A stretch of DNA of 64,000 bases, from assembly GCA_011524535.1 (NCBI GenBank), contig WTKD01000001.1, positions 23,089 to 87,088 on the forward strand, read 5' to 3'. Shown here piece by piece: positions 25,391-35,263 of the stretch. The stretch is from Spirochaetaceae bacterium (GTDB lineage Bacteria > Spirochaetota > Spirochaetia > WTKD01). Below the pieces are notes generated by a model. That model was given only the letters and a program-made list of their open reading frames with translations. It did no database searches and was not told where the DNA came from. Within the stretch, counting starts at the first letter, position 1; every line of letters begins with the position of its first letter. The position numbers and the translations under genes were made by a program.

Positions 25391-25423
25391 ACAAGAATAC
25401 TTTTTTATCCGACAATAGGTCTG

Positions 25424-26695
25424 ATGATGAAATACTTTACATTTATTCTTTTGATTACCATTCTGTCTCAAGCCCTAGGATTTGAAAATGAGGCAATAGA
25501 CTCCACCCTTTCATTACGGAGACAGGCTTTTTCTGCGATGTTCCCTGCTGCATATCCGGGAGCGCCCCAAGAAATGGAAATCGAACGTACGACGGAATTA
25601 TTGAAAAATCAAAAACAAATAAGCATCAGGCATGAAACAAACAAAATGCTTATTGATGTTGCTGCTTCTAATAAAATTGGCGCAGAAGATCTTGTTTCTG
25701 CGAGTTACACGCTTGAGTACGACCCTTCGGAGCATAGATTCACGCAATTACACATCTATCTTATGGATTCTCCGGATTGGGGACTGGTTATTCACATATT
25801 TTCTGAAAATTCTAAGCAATATATGAACGTACTCTTCGATAGCAAACAATGGTTTTATCGAATTCCGCTGGGGTTGAGTGTTGAACAAGTGTTTCTTTCT
25901 CCATTTACACATCTGATGGAGAGAACTTCGATGTATGTAAACTGGGACCATGTATTGCCAACGGGCAATTATAATGCCTACGAAAATATAATTGCATTGA
26001 GTAAGAATATTCGATCAAATTTGCATCATCTGCCGGACGCAGAAGATGGAGCAATAGACGAGTATGGAAATCTTGTTTTTATAGAAACCAGCGATATTAT
26101 GGAGGATTTACCTGGATTCAATTGTTCAGGTTTTTGCAAATGGGTTATTGATGGAATGTTGTATCCAAGTACAGGGGAATATCTTGCTATTGAGCCGCTG
26201 AAGGAATCAACGTATACAGGAACGCAATTGAGTCAGCCGCTTGCTGAGATGCGTGATCCTTATTTTGGTTTAGATTGGACCAGAAATCTTGGAAAGTCCT
26301 TGTATGAAATCTATGATGAGCTGCCTTCATCTGCTTCGATTGATGTTTCTGACGCTAGTATAGGGGATTACCAAGCACATATAGGATATTCAATTAACAC
26401 GTTGTCGCGCGTCTTATACCAGCTTGCTTTGAAGGAGCCTGGGAATTTGTATCTGGGTAGCGTTAACAAGCCCTTCGGCACGGGGCCAACGTTGAGACAA
26501 CATGTGCACGTGGTCGTTTTGATGCCTTATTTTGATGAACAGGGCTTGTTTCATATCAATGTGTTCGAACGTAATGTTGAGTCATCGATGCAGTCCTTGA
26601 AAAATCGTTATTCTTCAGAATTCATGCACCTTGTTCGCATTCCTGCAAGGGAGGCCTTTAGTCCATGGTTGCCTACCAGTAATAATCTACAATAG
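25424..26695 (+). CDS. Secreted protein, possible NlpC/P60-like cysteine peptidase
   Basis: A 423-residue protein with a signal peptide (FTFILLITILSQALG, cleavage near residue 20). Around residues 229-240 it reads LPGFNCSGFCKWVIDG, close to the NlpC/P60 active-site motif with its catalytic Cys in a (D/N)CSGF context. Downstream, HVHVVVLMPYF (about 366-376) could supply the histidine. The middle of the protein is not familiar. If correct, it would be a periplasmic peptidoglycan or amide hydrolase. The assignment is tentative. Weak start signals: AGGT before two adjacent ATGs and a GACAAT 7 bases before the first. Confidence 0.6.
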   Translation: MMKYFTFILLITILSQALGFENEAIDSTLSLRRQAFSAMFPAAYPGAPQEMEIERTTELLKNQKQISIRHETNKMLIDVAASNKIGAEDLVSASYTLEYDPSEHRFTQLHIYLMDSPDWGLVIHIFSENSKQYMNVLFDSKQWFYRIPLGLSVEQVFLSPFTHLMERTSMYVNWDHVLPTGNYNAYENIIALSKNIRSNLHHLPDAEDGAIDEYGNLVFIETSDIMEDLPGFNCSGFCKWVIDGMLYPSTGEYLAIEPLKESTYTGTQLSQPLAEMRDPYFGLDWTRNLGKSLYEIYDELPSSASIDVSDASIGDYQAHIGYSINTLSRVLYQLALKEPGNLYLGSVNKPFGTGPTLRQHVHVVVLMPYFDEQGLFHINVFERNVESSMQSLKNRYSSEFMHLVRIPAREAFSPWLPTSNNLQ

Positions 26696-26758
26696 ATAAC
26701 AGCGAACTGTTCTTGCTCTGCTTACAATTTGACGGAATATATTGTAAACTAGGGCTCA

Positions 26759-27433
26759 GTGAAAAAAATGTGTATCAAGGCCGTTGGATTTGATATAGAC
26801 GGAACGCTATATCCATTTACCATGGCGAAAATTCTTTCTATTCCGCTTGTGGTCTGCAATCTTAAATTTTATGTTGCATTTAGAAATGTCCGACATAAAC
26901 TTCGAGAGGTCCGACACATAAAAGATTTTGCTTCCTTGCAAATCTCAATGCTAGCTAAAGAGCTCTCTGTCAGTGAAACAAAGACCCAGTCATTGTTAGA
27001 AAAGGTGGTATATTCGCAATGGTTTGCTCTATTCAAGTATTTGCGTGTTTTTCCTCATCTGAGGGCCTTTTTGGTTTGGCTAAAATCAAAGGGGGTGAAA
27101 ATAGGGGTCTTGAGCGATTTCATAATCGGCTCACGATTAGAAAACCTGAAATTGGGGAATGTTTGGGATGTTTCATTATCTTCTGAAGAATCAAACTATT
27201 TAAAGCCTCATGCAAAGCCATTTTTACATATGTGTGAGCAATTTGGCACTGAGCCAGGTGAAACATTGTATGTTGGTAATAGTGAGAAATACGATATTGT
27301 GGGAGCTTCACAAGCAGGATTGCTCTCAGCTCTCTATACTCGATGGAATTTGAGCACAAGTAAAAGCAATGTGCAGTTTTCATCGTATAAAATGTTGCAA
27401 AAATGGTTCGAAATGCGTTGCACCTTTGACTAA
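26759..27433 (+). CDS. HAD-superfamily hydrolase
   Basis: A 224-residue HAD phosphatase-like protein. Motif I is FDIDGTLYPF (about residues 9-18), with an all-helical cap next, motif II is VLSDFI (about 118-123), motif III is the lysine in LKPHAKPF and motif IV is YVGNSEKYDIVGA. The cap type suggests a small phosphomonoester substrate, which cannot be named. Start is GTG at 26759 after AGGG, or the ATG three codons later. A TAAACT box eight bases before the GTG suggests a near-leaderless start. Confidence 0.88.
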   Translation: MKKMCIKAVGFDIDGTLYPFTMAKILSIPLVVCNLKFYVAFRNVRHKLREVRHIKDFASLQISMLAKELSVSETKTQSLLEKVVYSQWFALFKYLRVFPHLRAFLVWLKSKGVKIGVLSDFIIGSRLENLKLGNVWDVSLSSEESNYLKPHAKPFLHMCEQFGTEPGETLYVGNSEKYDIVGASQAGLLSALYTRWNLSTSKSNVQFSSYKMLQKWFEMRCTFD

Positions 27434-27447
27434 TCTATCGGTACAAT
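27418..27447 (+). promoter_or_regulatory. Sigma70 promoter before the large coiled-coil gene
   Basis: TTGCAC (27418-27423), 18 bases, TACAAT (27442-27447). It overlaps the end of the HAD gene. A good ribosome binding site (GGGAGG) precedes the GTG start at 27477. Confidence 0.7.
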
Positions 27448-27476
27448 GACCTAACAAAGTTGGTTGGGAGGCCACA

Positions 27477-30400
27477 GTGTTTAGTGTTGGAAATTTAGTA
27501 GTATTTTCTGTTGTCCTTATTATCGTTTTTATTTTTCGCAGGTTGGATAATGCGAAAACAAATCCCGAAGTTGTAAAAAAGCGTTTCAATGAGTTGGTGG
27601 GTCAGTTAGATGAAATAGCAGCCCAACAGCGGGAAAAACTCAGAAATCTCAAATTAGAAATCTCTTCTGAACAAAAGACCACGGTCTCATTACTCGAACG
27701 TTCAAAAAAACTGAGTCAAACGGTACTGGACCAAGAACCAAAAATTGTTTCTTTACAAGAAAGACTAAATGAATTTGATTCTCTGCTTCCTCAGCTCATG
27801 TCCATGACCGAGATTGCTCAAAAGAATATCGTAAATATTCAAAAGGAATCGGAATACATTGATTCGGTAGGCAAAAGGATAAAAATGGCACAGACATCTC
27901 TCGGAGCAGTGGAGACAGAGCTGGAACAGATACATACGCATTTTGATCAGAAAAATCAAAAGCACCTGCAAGAAACAGAAAATCGTGTATTGGCCGCCTC
28001 CGAAGCACGGGGCTCTACATTGCTCTCCTCGATTCAAGATTCTACAGATCAGGCTAGCACCATTTTGGATGATGTTGAAATGACGATGCAGTCTATAGAA
28101 GAAAAGGAAGGGGCTTTGCGGGAATATATTGATGATATTCTTGAAAAAACCGCTGAAAAAATTAGAGAAGAAGCAACAAAGAGTTTCGATGAATCTAGCA
28201 AGAGAATGGATGAGTATGGACAGACCATTGTCGAAAAACACAAAGACACACTTGAAGATGTGGAAAAGAATGTTGCGGTCAATGTCGGAATTATAGAGAA
28301 TTTGAGCACTGTCTGTGAAAATAAATTGGTTGAAAGCGAAGAACGTTTCCAGACACTGAAAGAAGCATTAAGTGAGCAATCAGAAAATCTTGGAAAGATA
28401 TACGAGAAACAGGCTATGGACCTTTCGGATATGGCAGCCGACAAAGAAAGGGCATTCATACAGTCCATGAAAACGGTTCAGGCAGAATACGAGGAACTTG
28501 TGTCCAACACTAAGGCTTCTTTGTACAATGAAGAAAGAGAAGCACAGTTGGGGTTGCAGGGGGTTGCCAAGGAAATGGAAGAAAATCTCGTTGGTTTGTT
28601 GGGTTCCATGCGCGACACATCGGATGACATAGAGGAAAAGTTCACAGGATTAGTGCAGGGTGCAGAGCAAGACTTGAGTGATCTTCATGAAAAAGTAAAA
28701 ACTATCGAACACGATGCCTTACAAGAACTCGAACATGAATTTCAGGAAAAGCTGAATGTCGTTCAAAAAGATAGAAATAAGGTTATGGCAGATTTTCAGG
28801 CGATTCTGGATAATCTTCATATCGAAAAGAGCACCATTTCGGATACCGTGGTTACGGAAATGGAAGAATTACGTAAGGTATTGTATGATCGTCAATCTCT
28901 GATACAGCGACAGCTGCTCGAAGACTTTGAAAATTCAAAGCGCAAGGCTGTTCAGGAGGTTCGTGATAAATCTCTAGAAGTATCTGAGGCATTACACAAT
29001 GTTATTTCTGAGCAGCAATCCGAGATAGATAAGCAAAACAGAGAAATTCGGAAAGGGTTAGAGCAGTCGCAAGAAAGGTTGCAGGGTTGGAGAGAGGAAG
29101 TTAGCACTGAGATCGGAAAACAAAGAATCGAAATAGTGAAAGAGATGGAGCAATCGCATGAACGCTTGCAGGATTGGCACAAACAGGTTAATTCCGAGAT
29201 AGACAAGCGGAACGTGGACATCAAGAAAGAGATAGAAGAATCTCAAGAGCAATTGCAGAACTGGCGAGAGCAGGTGAACGCCGAGATGGGAAAGCAGAAA
29301 GCCGAGATTTGGAAGGAGATGGAGCAATCGCAAGAAAAATTGCATCAATGGCAAGAAGAATTCACATCTAATATCACCATGATGGATCAGGTGATTTCTG
29401 AAGCAAAACAAAATTCTCATCTCCAAGAAGAGGCAATGAAAAAAAATATTGCCACATTTGATGAAAAAATGGATGCGATGCAAAAAGACCTTGAAAAAGC
29501 CGGCAGCGATTTGTCTGAATCCCAAAAAACTCTCTTGATGTTTTCAAAGAGAACCATAGACGAACATATACTCTCCTTAAGTGAAGAAGTGCAGGGGAGG
29601 ATTCTCTCTTCAGAACAGGTCTTGAGCGATCAACTAAAAACAAACATGGCTTCGCTGGAAGAAACTCTGTCTTATCGCGTTAAACGTCTTGAGGCTATTC
29701 CAGATCAACTCAATGAATTCGAAGGGTCATTGAAAGAAGCAGTCAAAAGGACCCATGACGAAGTGAGTGAAAGACTGGTTGAAACGCGATCAAGCATCGA
29801 AGAAAAACAGGCTCAGGTATTAGGTGAACTGGATAGGGTAAAAGAAGCAATGTCGAATGCTGTTGAAGCCCAGCGTCTAGCAATACGAACAAAAGAAGAG
29901 GACTTGGCAGGTGAATTGAGTCAAATTAATGCCAATATTCATGCTAACATCACTACCTTGGACACTCGTTGTGAAGATGCACTGAAAGAACGAGAGTCGG
30001 TGTTAAAGGATTTTGTCACCGATTTAGCAACTCAATTACAGAAATCTCTCGAAGGACAGATAGAAGAGCTAGACAAGACGTTGAAGAATAATACTCAGGA
30101 AAGATATCAATCTACCAAAGCAGAGGTATTCGATACATTGACGGATCTGAGAAACGAAGTAATGGAGTTGCGTAGGAGGAATGACCATTTGATCAGTGAA
30201 TCCAATGATCAAATTCAGCAATACAAAGAACAATTTCACGAACTCATGTCAAAAACAACCATTGATTTTCAGAACTTTTTAAACGAAGGGTTTACGCATA
30301 AGGAAACAGAATGGAAAAAGAAATTTGCTGAAAGATTCCAGAGTATTACAGATACATTTACGGGACAGGAAGAGCAATTTCTTGAGCGTATCACCAAATT

Positions 30401-31544
30401 ACAAAACGAATTGATAACCATTGAGCACCATGTTGAATCACAATTGAATGAATCATCTCGAAAACAGACAGAGTTTTTTGGTGAAATGGAAACAAAAAAG
30501 TCGGCGTATTCCGAAGAATTGCTTACTATAATGCAGGGTATGCGAGATCAATTTGTAGATATACGCACCAGATTTATTGAGCAGTTTACTGCTGAAAGCC
30601 AAATGCTTGAACGTCAAATAGAAAAACTCGAAAAAAAGCACGATGGTTTTGTCGAACAAACCAAGATTTTTGACAGGGTCGAACAGAGAACCAATGAATT
30701 AAAGCGCTTGGTGGTTGATATACAAAGTGAAATAGAAAATTTGAAGCAAGAACGAAAATGGTTGCTTGATTTGGAAAATCGTCTACAAAAGACAAAGAAA
30801 AGTGTACGGGATACCGAACAGCAGATAGGGAAATTCTTGAACGAGAAGCGAAGGGTTGAGCATTTAGAAAAATCGTTTGCAGCATTGATGCAACAGTCTC
30901 AGAATATAGATATCCGAACACGCGAAGTTGTCGCAAAAAGCGACGATATTGACCGAATTCAATTGTTATTGCGAGACTTGAAAAGTATAGAGACAGAAGT
31001 TGATGAGCGCAGCACGCGCCTTCTTGAAAAGAAAGAACTCATCGACACAACGATAGAAAGTGCCCAGGTAGGATTTAGCAATCTACAGAAATTGGAGAAA
31101 GACCTTGAGGCTTATGGAGAAAAACTTATCGCTGTACCAATGCAGATTGATGATATGCAAAGAGTTCTCGATCGGGTTGAAGACCGTCAAACTACGTTGG
31201 AAGAATTGGCAAAACGTACCGACAAGATGAACGAAGTTTTGCAGGATTCAGAAGATCGAATAAAGAAATTAGAAACAGCAAGAGAATGGCTCGCTCAGGA
31301 AGAAACGCGATACAGCAACATGAAACGTCAAATTCAAGATCAATTGCAATCATTGAATCATCTAATACAGACAGAGTTGACGGAAGTACACAAAGAAGCG
31401 GGGGCGCCCAATAATAGCTCTCGAAAAACGGTTATGCAGCTTTCGAAACAGGGATGGAATTCTGATGAAATATCGCGGGTCACAAAGTTGAGCAAGGGTG
31501 AAGTCGAGCTCATACTCGAAATGACAACAGAATCGATTGGATAA
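27477..31544 (+). CDS. Giant membrane-anchored coiled-coil protein with C-terminal helix-turn-helix-like motif
   Basis: A 1355-residue protein. One N-terminal membrane helix (about residues 6-21) is followed by ~1250 residues of almost unbroken, highly charged heptad sequence, SMC- or filament-like in composition but with no ATPase motifs. Four tandem 29-residue repeats lie at about residues 515-630. The last ~40 residues (TVMQLSKQGWNSDEISRVTK, then GEVELILE) look like the C-terminal helix-turn-helix seen in some coiled-coil proteins of DUF6115 type. Start GTG after GGGAGG. It lies upstream of grpE-dnaK-dnaJ, which have their own promoter. A scaffold or cytoskeletal role on the inner membrane is an inference. 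Confidence 0.8.
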   Translation: MFSVGNLVVFSVVLIIVFIFRRLDNAKTNPEVVKKRFNELVGQLDEIAAQQREKLRNLKLEISSEQKTTVSLLERSKKLSQTVLDQEPKIVSLQERLNEFDSLLPQLMSMTEIAQKNIVNIQKESEYIDSVGKRIKMAQTSLGAVETELEQIHTHFDQKNQKHLQETENRVLAASEARGSTLLSSIQDSTDQASTILDDVEMTMQSIEEKEGALREYIDDILEKTAEKIREEATKSFDESSKRMDEYGQTIVEKHKDTLEDVEKNVAVNVGIIENLSTVCENKLVESEERFQTLKEALSEQSENLGKIYEKQAMDLSDMAADKERAFIQSMKTVQAEYEELVSNTKASLYNEEREAQLGLQGVAKEMEENLVGLLGSMRDTSDDIEEKFTGLVQGAEQDLSDLHEKVKTIEHDALQELEHEFQEKLNVVQKDRNKVMADFQAILDNLHIEKSTISDTVVTEMEELRKVLYDRQSLIQRQLLEDFENSKRKAVQEVRDKSLEVSEALHNVISEQQSEIDKQNREIRKGLEQSQERLQGWREEVSTEIGKQRIEIVKEMEQSHERLQDWHKQVNSEIDKRNVDIKKEIEESQEQLQNWREQVNAEMGKQKAEIWKEMEQSQEKLHQWQEEFTSNITMMDQVISEAKQNSHLQEEAMKKNIATFDEKMDAMQKDLEKAGSDLSESQKTLLMFSKRTIDEHILSLSEEVQGRILSSEQVLSDQLKTNMASLEETLSYRVKRLEAIPDQLNEFEGSLKEAVKRTHDEVSERLVETRSSIEEKQAQVLGELDRVKEAMSNAVEAQRLAIRTKEEDLAGELSQINANIHANITTLDTRCEDALKERESVLKDFVTDLATQLQKSLEGQIEELDKTLKNNTQERYQSTKAEVFDTLTDLRNEVMELRRRNDHLISESNDQIQQYKEQFHELMSKTTIDFQNFLNEGFTHKETEWKKKFAERFQSITDTFTGQEEQFLERITKLQNELITIEHHVESQLNESSRKQTEFFGEMETKKSAYSEELLTIMQGMRDQFVDIRTRFIEQFTAESQMLERQIEKLEKKHDGFVEQTKIFDRVEQRTNELKRLVVDIQSEIENLKQERKWLLDLENRLQKTKKSVRDTEQQIGKFLNEKRRVEHLEKSFAALMQQSQNIDIRTREVVAKSDDIDRIQLLLRDLKSIETEVDERSTRLLEKKELIDTTIESAQVGFSNLQKLEKDLEAYGEKLIAVPMQIDDMQRVLDRVEDRQTTLEELAKRTDKMNEVLQDSEDRIKKLETAREWLAQEETRYSNMKRQIQDQLQSLNHLIQTELTEVHKEAGAPNNSSRKTVMQLSKQGWNSDEISRVTKLSKGEVELILEMTTESIG
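29019..29366 (+). repeat. Four tandem 87-bp (29-residue) repeats inside the coiled-coil gene
   Basis: Units start at 29019, 29106, 29193 and 29280, each 87 bp and in frame. Each follows the pattern (S/T/A)E(I/M)(D/G)K, then EI or DI, then E(Q/E)S(Q/H)E, L and W near the end. The 29-residue period is close to four heptads plus one. The units have diverged at the DNA level, so this is an old duplication. Confidence 0.85.
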
Positions 31545-31547
31545 GCG

Positions 31548-31580
31548 TTGACAATTGTATTAGTATGCGTCACAATACTA
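31548..31580 (+). promoter_or_regulatory. Sigma70 promoter of grpE-dnaK-dnaJ with overlapping inverted repeat
   Basis: TTGACA (31548-31553), 17 bases, CACAAT (31571-31576). An inverted repeat TAGTAT-N8-ATACTA (31561-31580) spans the -10 box and is placed like an operator. The CIRCE element used by HrcA is not present. Confidence 0.6.
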
Positions 31581-31646
31581 TGACTGTTTCGTTGTCAAGG
31601 TTTACACAAAAACAAAAAATAATATTTATCGAGGAGCAGACCAGTT

Positions 31647-32231
31647 ATGTCTGATGATAAGCAGAGCGGTGTTGAAGAGGAACAGCAAAACGATGCTTCT
31701 GTAGAAGAAGAAGTAGAGCAAATTCAACCCGAAAAGAATGATGTAAATCAAAAATACAGTGAATTACAAGAAAAGTATGTACGTCTGTATGCAGATTTTG
31801 AGAACTTCAAGAAGAGATATGCGACAGAAAGAGAACAAACAATTAAACAGGTGAAGGTAGATTTAGTAATTAGTTTTTTGCCTTGCATTGATGATATTGA
31901 GTTAGCGATCGATTCAGCAAAATCGCATAAATTGGATTCAGCCCAAATGAGTGAAGGCCTTTCAATGATGCACAAAAAAATGATTTCTATCCTAGAGAAT
32001 TCTTGGAATATTCAGCTATTAGGTACCGAGGGGCAAGAATTTGACCCTGTTTATCATGAAGCAATCGGGACAGCAGAAAGCACGGAACATGCAAGTAATT
32101 CGGTGCTTCAAGTCTATCAAAAAGGATATCAACTTCATGATAGAGTCATTAGACCTGCCAAGGTTTTAGTTTCAAAGAAACCAGAAAATGAAAAAAAACA
32201 AAAAAGCAGTATAGAGGACGTGAAGGAGTAA
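31647..32231 (+). CDS. grpE: Nucleotide exchange factor GrpE
   Basis: A 194-residue protein. The N-terminal ~35 residues are acidic and disordered. A long helix follows with YVRLYADFENFKKRYATERE, and then a beta domain with FDPVYHEAIGTAEST and VLQVYQKGYQLHDRVIRPAKV, the GrpE signature. GrpE releases ADP from DnaK. Start ATG after GAGGAG. It is followed directly by dnaK and dnaJ, the complete Hsp70 system. Confidence 0.96.
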   Translation: MSDDKQSGVEEEQQNDASVEEEVEQIQPEKNDVNQKYSELQEKYVRLYADFENFKKRYATEREQTIKQVKVDLVISFLPCIDDIELAIDSAKSHKLDSAQMSEGLSMMHKKMISILENSWNIQLLGTEGQEFDPVYHEAIGTAESTEHASNSVLQVYQKGYQLHDRVIRPAKVLVSKKPENEKKQKSSIEDVKE

Positions 32232-32234
32232 AAT

Positions 32235-34154
32235 ATGGGAAAGATAATTGGAATAGATTTAGGAACAACAAATAGCTGTATAGCCGTAATGGAAGGTGGT
32301 GAGCCAGCTGTATTACAAAATGCAGAAGGGCAACGAACGACTCCATCGGTTGTTGCATTTGTAGATAAAAATGATAAGAGAGAGCGATTGGTTGGACAAC
32401 CTGCGAAAAACCAAATAGTTACAAACCCTGAAAAAACGGTATATTCGATAAAGCGATTTATGGGGCGCAAGTTTGAAGAGAGTCCAGAAGAGACTCGACT
32501 GGTTCCCTATACGATTGAGAAGAGTTCACAGGGCTTATCTTCGATCAAAATAGGGTCTGAGTCTTTTTCGCCACCCGAAATTTCTGCCATTATACTTCGC
32601 AAAATGAAGCAGACAGCGGAAGATTATCTCGGAACAACCGTTAGCGAGGCGGTGATTACGGTTCCAGCATATTTTAATGATGCACAGCGGCAAGCAACCA
32701 AGGACGCGGGAAAAATTGCCGGACTTGAAGTAAAGAGAATTGTAAATGAACCGACGGCTGCGGCCTTGGCCTATGGATTTGGTAAAGATAGTAAAGATGA
32801 AAAAATAGCGGTCTTCGACCTTGGTGGAGGAACATTCGATATATCTATTCTCGAATTGGGTGACGGAGTATTCGAAGTGAAATCTACAAATGGGGATACG
32901 CATCTTGGCGGTGACAACTTTGACCAAGCGCTTATTGATTGGTTAATCGCTGAGTTCAAAAAGGATAGTGCTGTCGACCTCGGTCAAGATCGTATGGCTT
33001 TGCAGCGCCTCAGAGAAGCCGCAGAGAAAGCAAAAAAGGAACTTTCAACGGCTCAATCGACCGACATAAATTTGCCTTTTATTTCTGCAGATTCCTCGGG
33101 TCCGAAACATTTGCAATACACGATTACCCGGGCACGATTCGAACAAATGATTGCTGACCTTGTTGAAAAAACGCGTAAACCCTGCGTGAACGCTTTGAAG
33201 GATGCAGGGTTATCTGCTAGTGATATTGATCAAGTTATATTGGTAGGGGGTTCAACTCGTATTCCAGCTGTTCAAAGTATTGTTAAAGAAATATTCAAGC
33301 GAGATCCGCACAAAGGTGTGAATCCTGATGAGGTTGTTGCTGTCGGAGCAGCCATCCAAGGTGGTATTCTTGGGGGTGATGTGAAAGACATTTTATTGTT
33401 GGATGTAACCCCCTTGTCCTTGGGTATTGAAACGCTCGGAGGAGTATTCACCAAGCTCATTGGGCGAAATACGACAATCCCAACAAGGAAGAGCCAAATC
33501 TTTTCGACCGCTGCAGATAGCCAAACATCGGTGACGATTCATGTTTTACAAGGAGAAAGAGAAATGGCCACTCAGAACAGGACGCTTGGTCGATTTGAAC
33601 TGGTTGGTATCCCGCCCGCCCCGCGAGGAGTTCCGCAGATTGAGGTTGCTTTTGATATCGATGCAAATGGTATTGTTCATGTTTCAGCGAAGGACATGGG
33701 GACCGGAAAGGAACAAAAAATTAGGATTGAAAGCTCCTCTGGATTGAGCGAAGAAGAAGTAAACCGCATGGTGCGAGATGCTGAGGCACACGCTTCTGAA
33801 GATAAAGAACTACGTGAAAAAGTAGAAAAGAGAAACGAGGCCGAGACATTAATTTTTAGTGCTGAAAAAACATTAAACGAAAACAAGGAAAAAATTCCTG
33901 AAGACGCACGAACAAAGTTACAATCAGCGGTTGATGCGACAAAGGAAGCCCTGAAAACAGAAAATTCTGACGAGATACAGAGTAAATCGGAGAGTTTAAA
34001 GCAGGTCATATACGAGGTTTCAGAGAGTTTGTATAAAGATGCCTCAGCCAATGCAAAACAAGACGCTTCTGGGACCGAGGAACAGGCTAAAACCGATGCA
34101 AAAAAACCTCAGGCAGAAGATGCTGATTATGAAGTTGTTGACGAGGACAAATAG
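32235..34154 (+). CDS. dnaK: Chaperone protein DnaK (Hsp70)
   Basis: A 639-residue Hsp70 of normal length. The ATPase domain starts [17 protein letters not shown] and has [39 protein letters not shown] and VGGSTRIP. The substrate-binding domain has [14 protein letters not shown]. The C-terminal tail ends in an acidic, lysine-containing segment ([12 protein letters not shown]). It folds nascent and stress-damaged proteins with GrpE and DnaJ. GGAG precedes the ATG, 3 bases after grpE. Confidence 0.99.
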   Translation: MGKIIGIDLGTTNSCIAVMEGGEPAVLQNAEGQRTTPSVVAFVDKNDKRERLVGQPAKNQIVTNPEKTVYSIKRFMGRKFEESPEETRLVPYTIEKSSQGLSSIKIGSESFSPPEISAIILRKMKQTAEDYLGTTVSEAVITVPAYFNDAQRQATKDAGKIAGLEVKRIVNEPTAAALAYGFGKDSKDEKIAVFDLGGGTFDISILELGDGVFEVKSTNGDTHLGGDNFDQALIDWLIAEFKKDSAVDLGQDRMALQRLREAAEKAKKELSTAQSTDINLPFISADSSGPKHLQYTITRARFEQMIADLVEKTRKPCVNALKDAGLSASDIDQVILVGGSTRIPAVQSIVKEIFKRDPHKGVNPDEVVAVGAAIQGGILGGDVKDILLLDVTPLSLGIETLGGVFTKLIGRNTTIPTRKSQIFSTAADSQTSVTIHVLQGEREMATQNRTLGRFELVGIPPAPRGVPQIEVAFDIDANGIVHVSAKDMGTGKEQKIRIESSSGLSEEEVNRMVRDAEAHASEDKELREKVEKRNEAETLIFSAEKTLNENKEKIPEDARTKLQSAVDATKEALKTENSDEIQSKSESLKQVIYEVSESLYKDASANAKQDASGTEEQAKTDAKKPQAEDADYEVVDEDK

Positions 34155-34162
34155 CTAGTTTC

Positions 34163-35263
34163 GTGGCAAAACGTAATTATTATGAAGTACTCGGTGTTTC
34201 AGAGAGTTCTTCTCTCGACGAGATAAAAAAGGCGTATAGAAAGGTTGCGGTTGCAAATCATCCAGACCGCAACCCTGGTAACAAAGAAGCTGAAGATCGC
34301 TTTAAAGAAGCAACCGAGGCCTATGATGTGCTTTCAGATTCCGAAAAAAGACAGCGCTATGATCGGTTTGGATTTGCGGGTGTTGATTCCTCTGGTGGGG
34401 GCAGAGCAAGTTCTGGTTTTGATTTTTCGCATATTTTCAGAGAATTCGGTGATATTTTTGGTAGTGAGAGCATTTTTGAAAGTTTCACTGGTGGTCGTTC
34501 CTCTAGAGGGGGAGACATACAGCGAGAATTGCGACTTGATTTTGTGGTGGCGGTTTTTGGTGGCTCACAGGAAATTCGTTATCAACGTTTGATCACCTGT
34601 AGAACATGCAAGGGCACATGTTCGATGCCTGGATATTCAACAAAGACCTGTAGGACTTGTGCTGGCAGTGGACAAGTTCGCCAGAATTCTGGTTTCTTTT
34701 CAATCGCAACGGTCTGTCCCACCTGCAGAGGAGACGGAGTTGAATTGGAACGCGCTTGTAATGCCTGCGCAGGAAGAGGATCAGAAGAGCAAACTCGTAA
34801 GTTGAGAATCACCATACCAAAGGGAGTAGAATCAGGGAAAACAATTGTGTTGGCGGAGGAAGGTAATCAGATAGGGAATAATGCTGCGGGAGATCTTTAC
34901 CTCGTAGTTCGTGTTAGCCAGCACAAGTATTTTTTTCGAAAAGGCTACGATCTGTACTCTGTGATAGCTATTTCGGTGACTCAGGCGGTTTTGGGTTCAG
35001 AAGTGACCGTTGATGCTTTAGATGGTGAAACGATGCGACTGAAAGTTCCTGCTGGAACGTATCAAGGAAAGGTATTACGCGTTAGGAGTAAAGGTGTTCC
35101 GACGGCTTCGTTTGCGAACAACCGTGGGAATTGGTACATCACTATACAGATTCGATTGCCAAAAAAACTAAGCAAACAAGCACAGCAGCATTGGCAAGAG
35201 CTATCAAAGCTACCAGAATACAATGAAACCATCGAGTCAATTCCCCTTTCAGACCTCGAATAA
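34163..35263 (+). CDS. dnaJ: Chaperone protein DnaJ (Hsp40)
   Basis: A 366-residue type I DnaJ. The J domain (1-70) has [20 protein letters not shown] and the HPD motif in [10 protein letters not shown] short Gly/Phe region follows (about 72-110). The zinc domain has four CxxCxGx(G) units; the first reads CRTCKGTC, ending in Cys instead of Gly, and the other three are regular. Two C-terminal substrate domains follow. Start is GTG, 8 bases after dnaK, with no Shine-Dalgarno sequence, so it probably depends on dnaK translation. The G/F region is short but present. Confidence 0.97.
   Translation: MAKRNYYEVLGVSESSSLDEIKKAYRKVAVANHPDRNPGNKEAEDRFKEATEAYDVLSDSEKRQRYDRFGFAGVDSSGGGRASSGFDFSHIFREFGDIFGSESIFESFTGGRSSRGGDIQRELRLDFVVAVFGGSQEIRYQRLITCRTCKGTCSMPGYSTKTCRTCAGSGQVRQNSGFFSIATVCPTCRGDGVELERACNACAGRGSEEQTRKLRITIPKGVESGKTIVLAEEGNQIGNNAAGDLYLVVRVSQHKYFFRKGYDLYSVIAISVTQAVLGSEVTVDALDGETMRLKVPAGTYQGKVLRVRSKGVPTASFANNRGNWYITIQIRLPKKLSKQAQQHWQELSKLPEYNETIESIPLSDLE

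Noticed and set aside
27765..28241. Open frames antisense to the coiled-coil gene
   Set aside because: They mirror the heptad codon bias, lack starts with ribosome binding sites and are not family-like.
30453..30936. More antisense frames in the coiled-coil gene
   Set aside because: Same reason as above: shadows of a long biased gene.
31548..31646. CIRCE (HrcA) element before grpE
   Set aside because: No TTAGCACTC-N9-GAGTGCTAA sequence is present.
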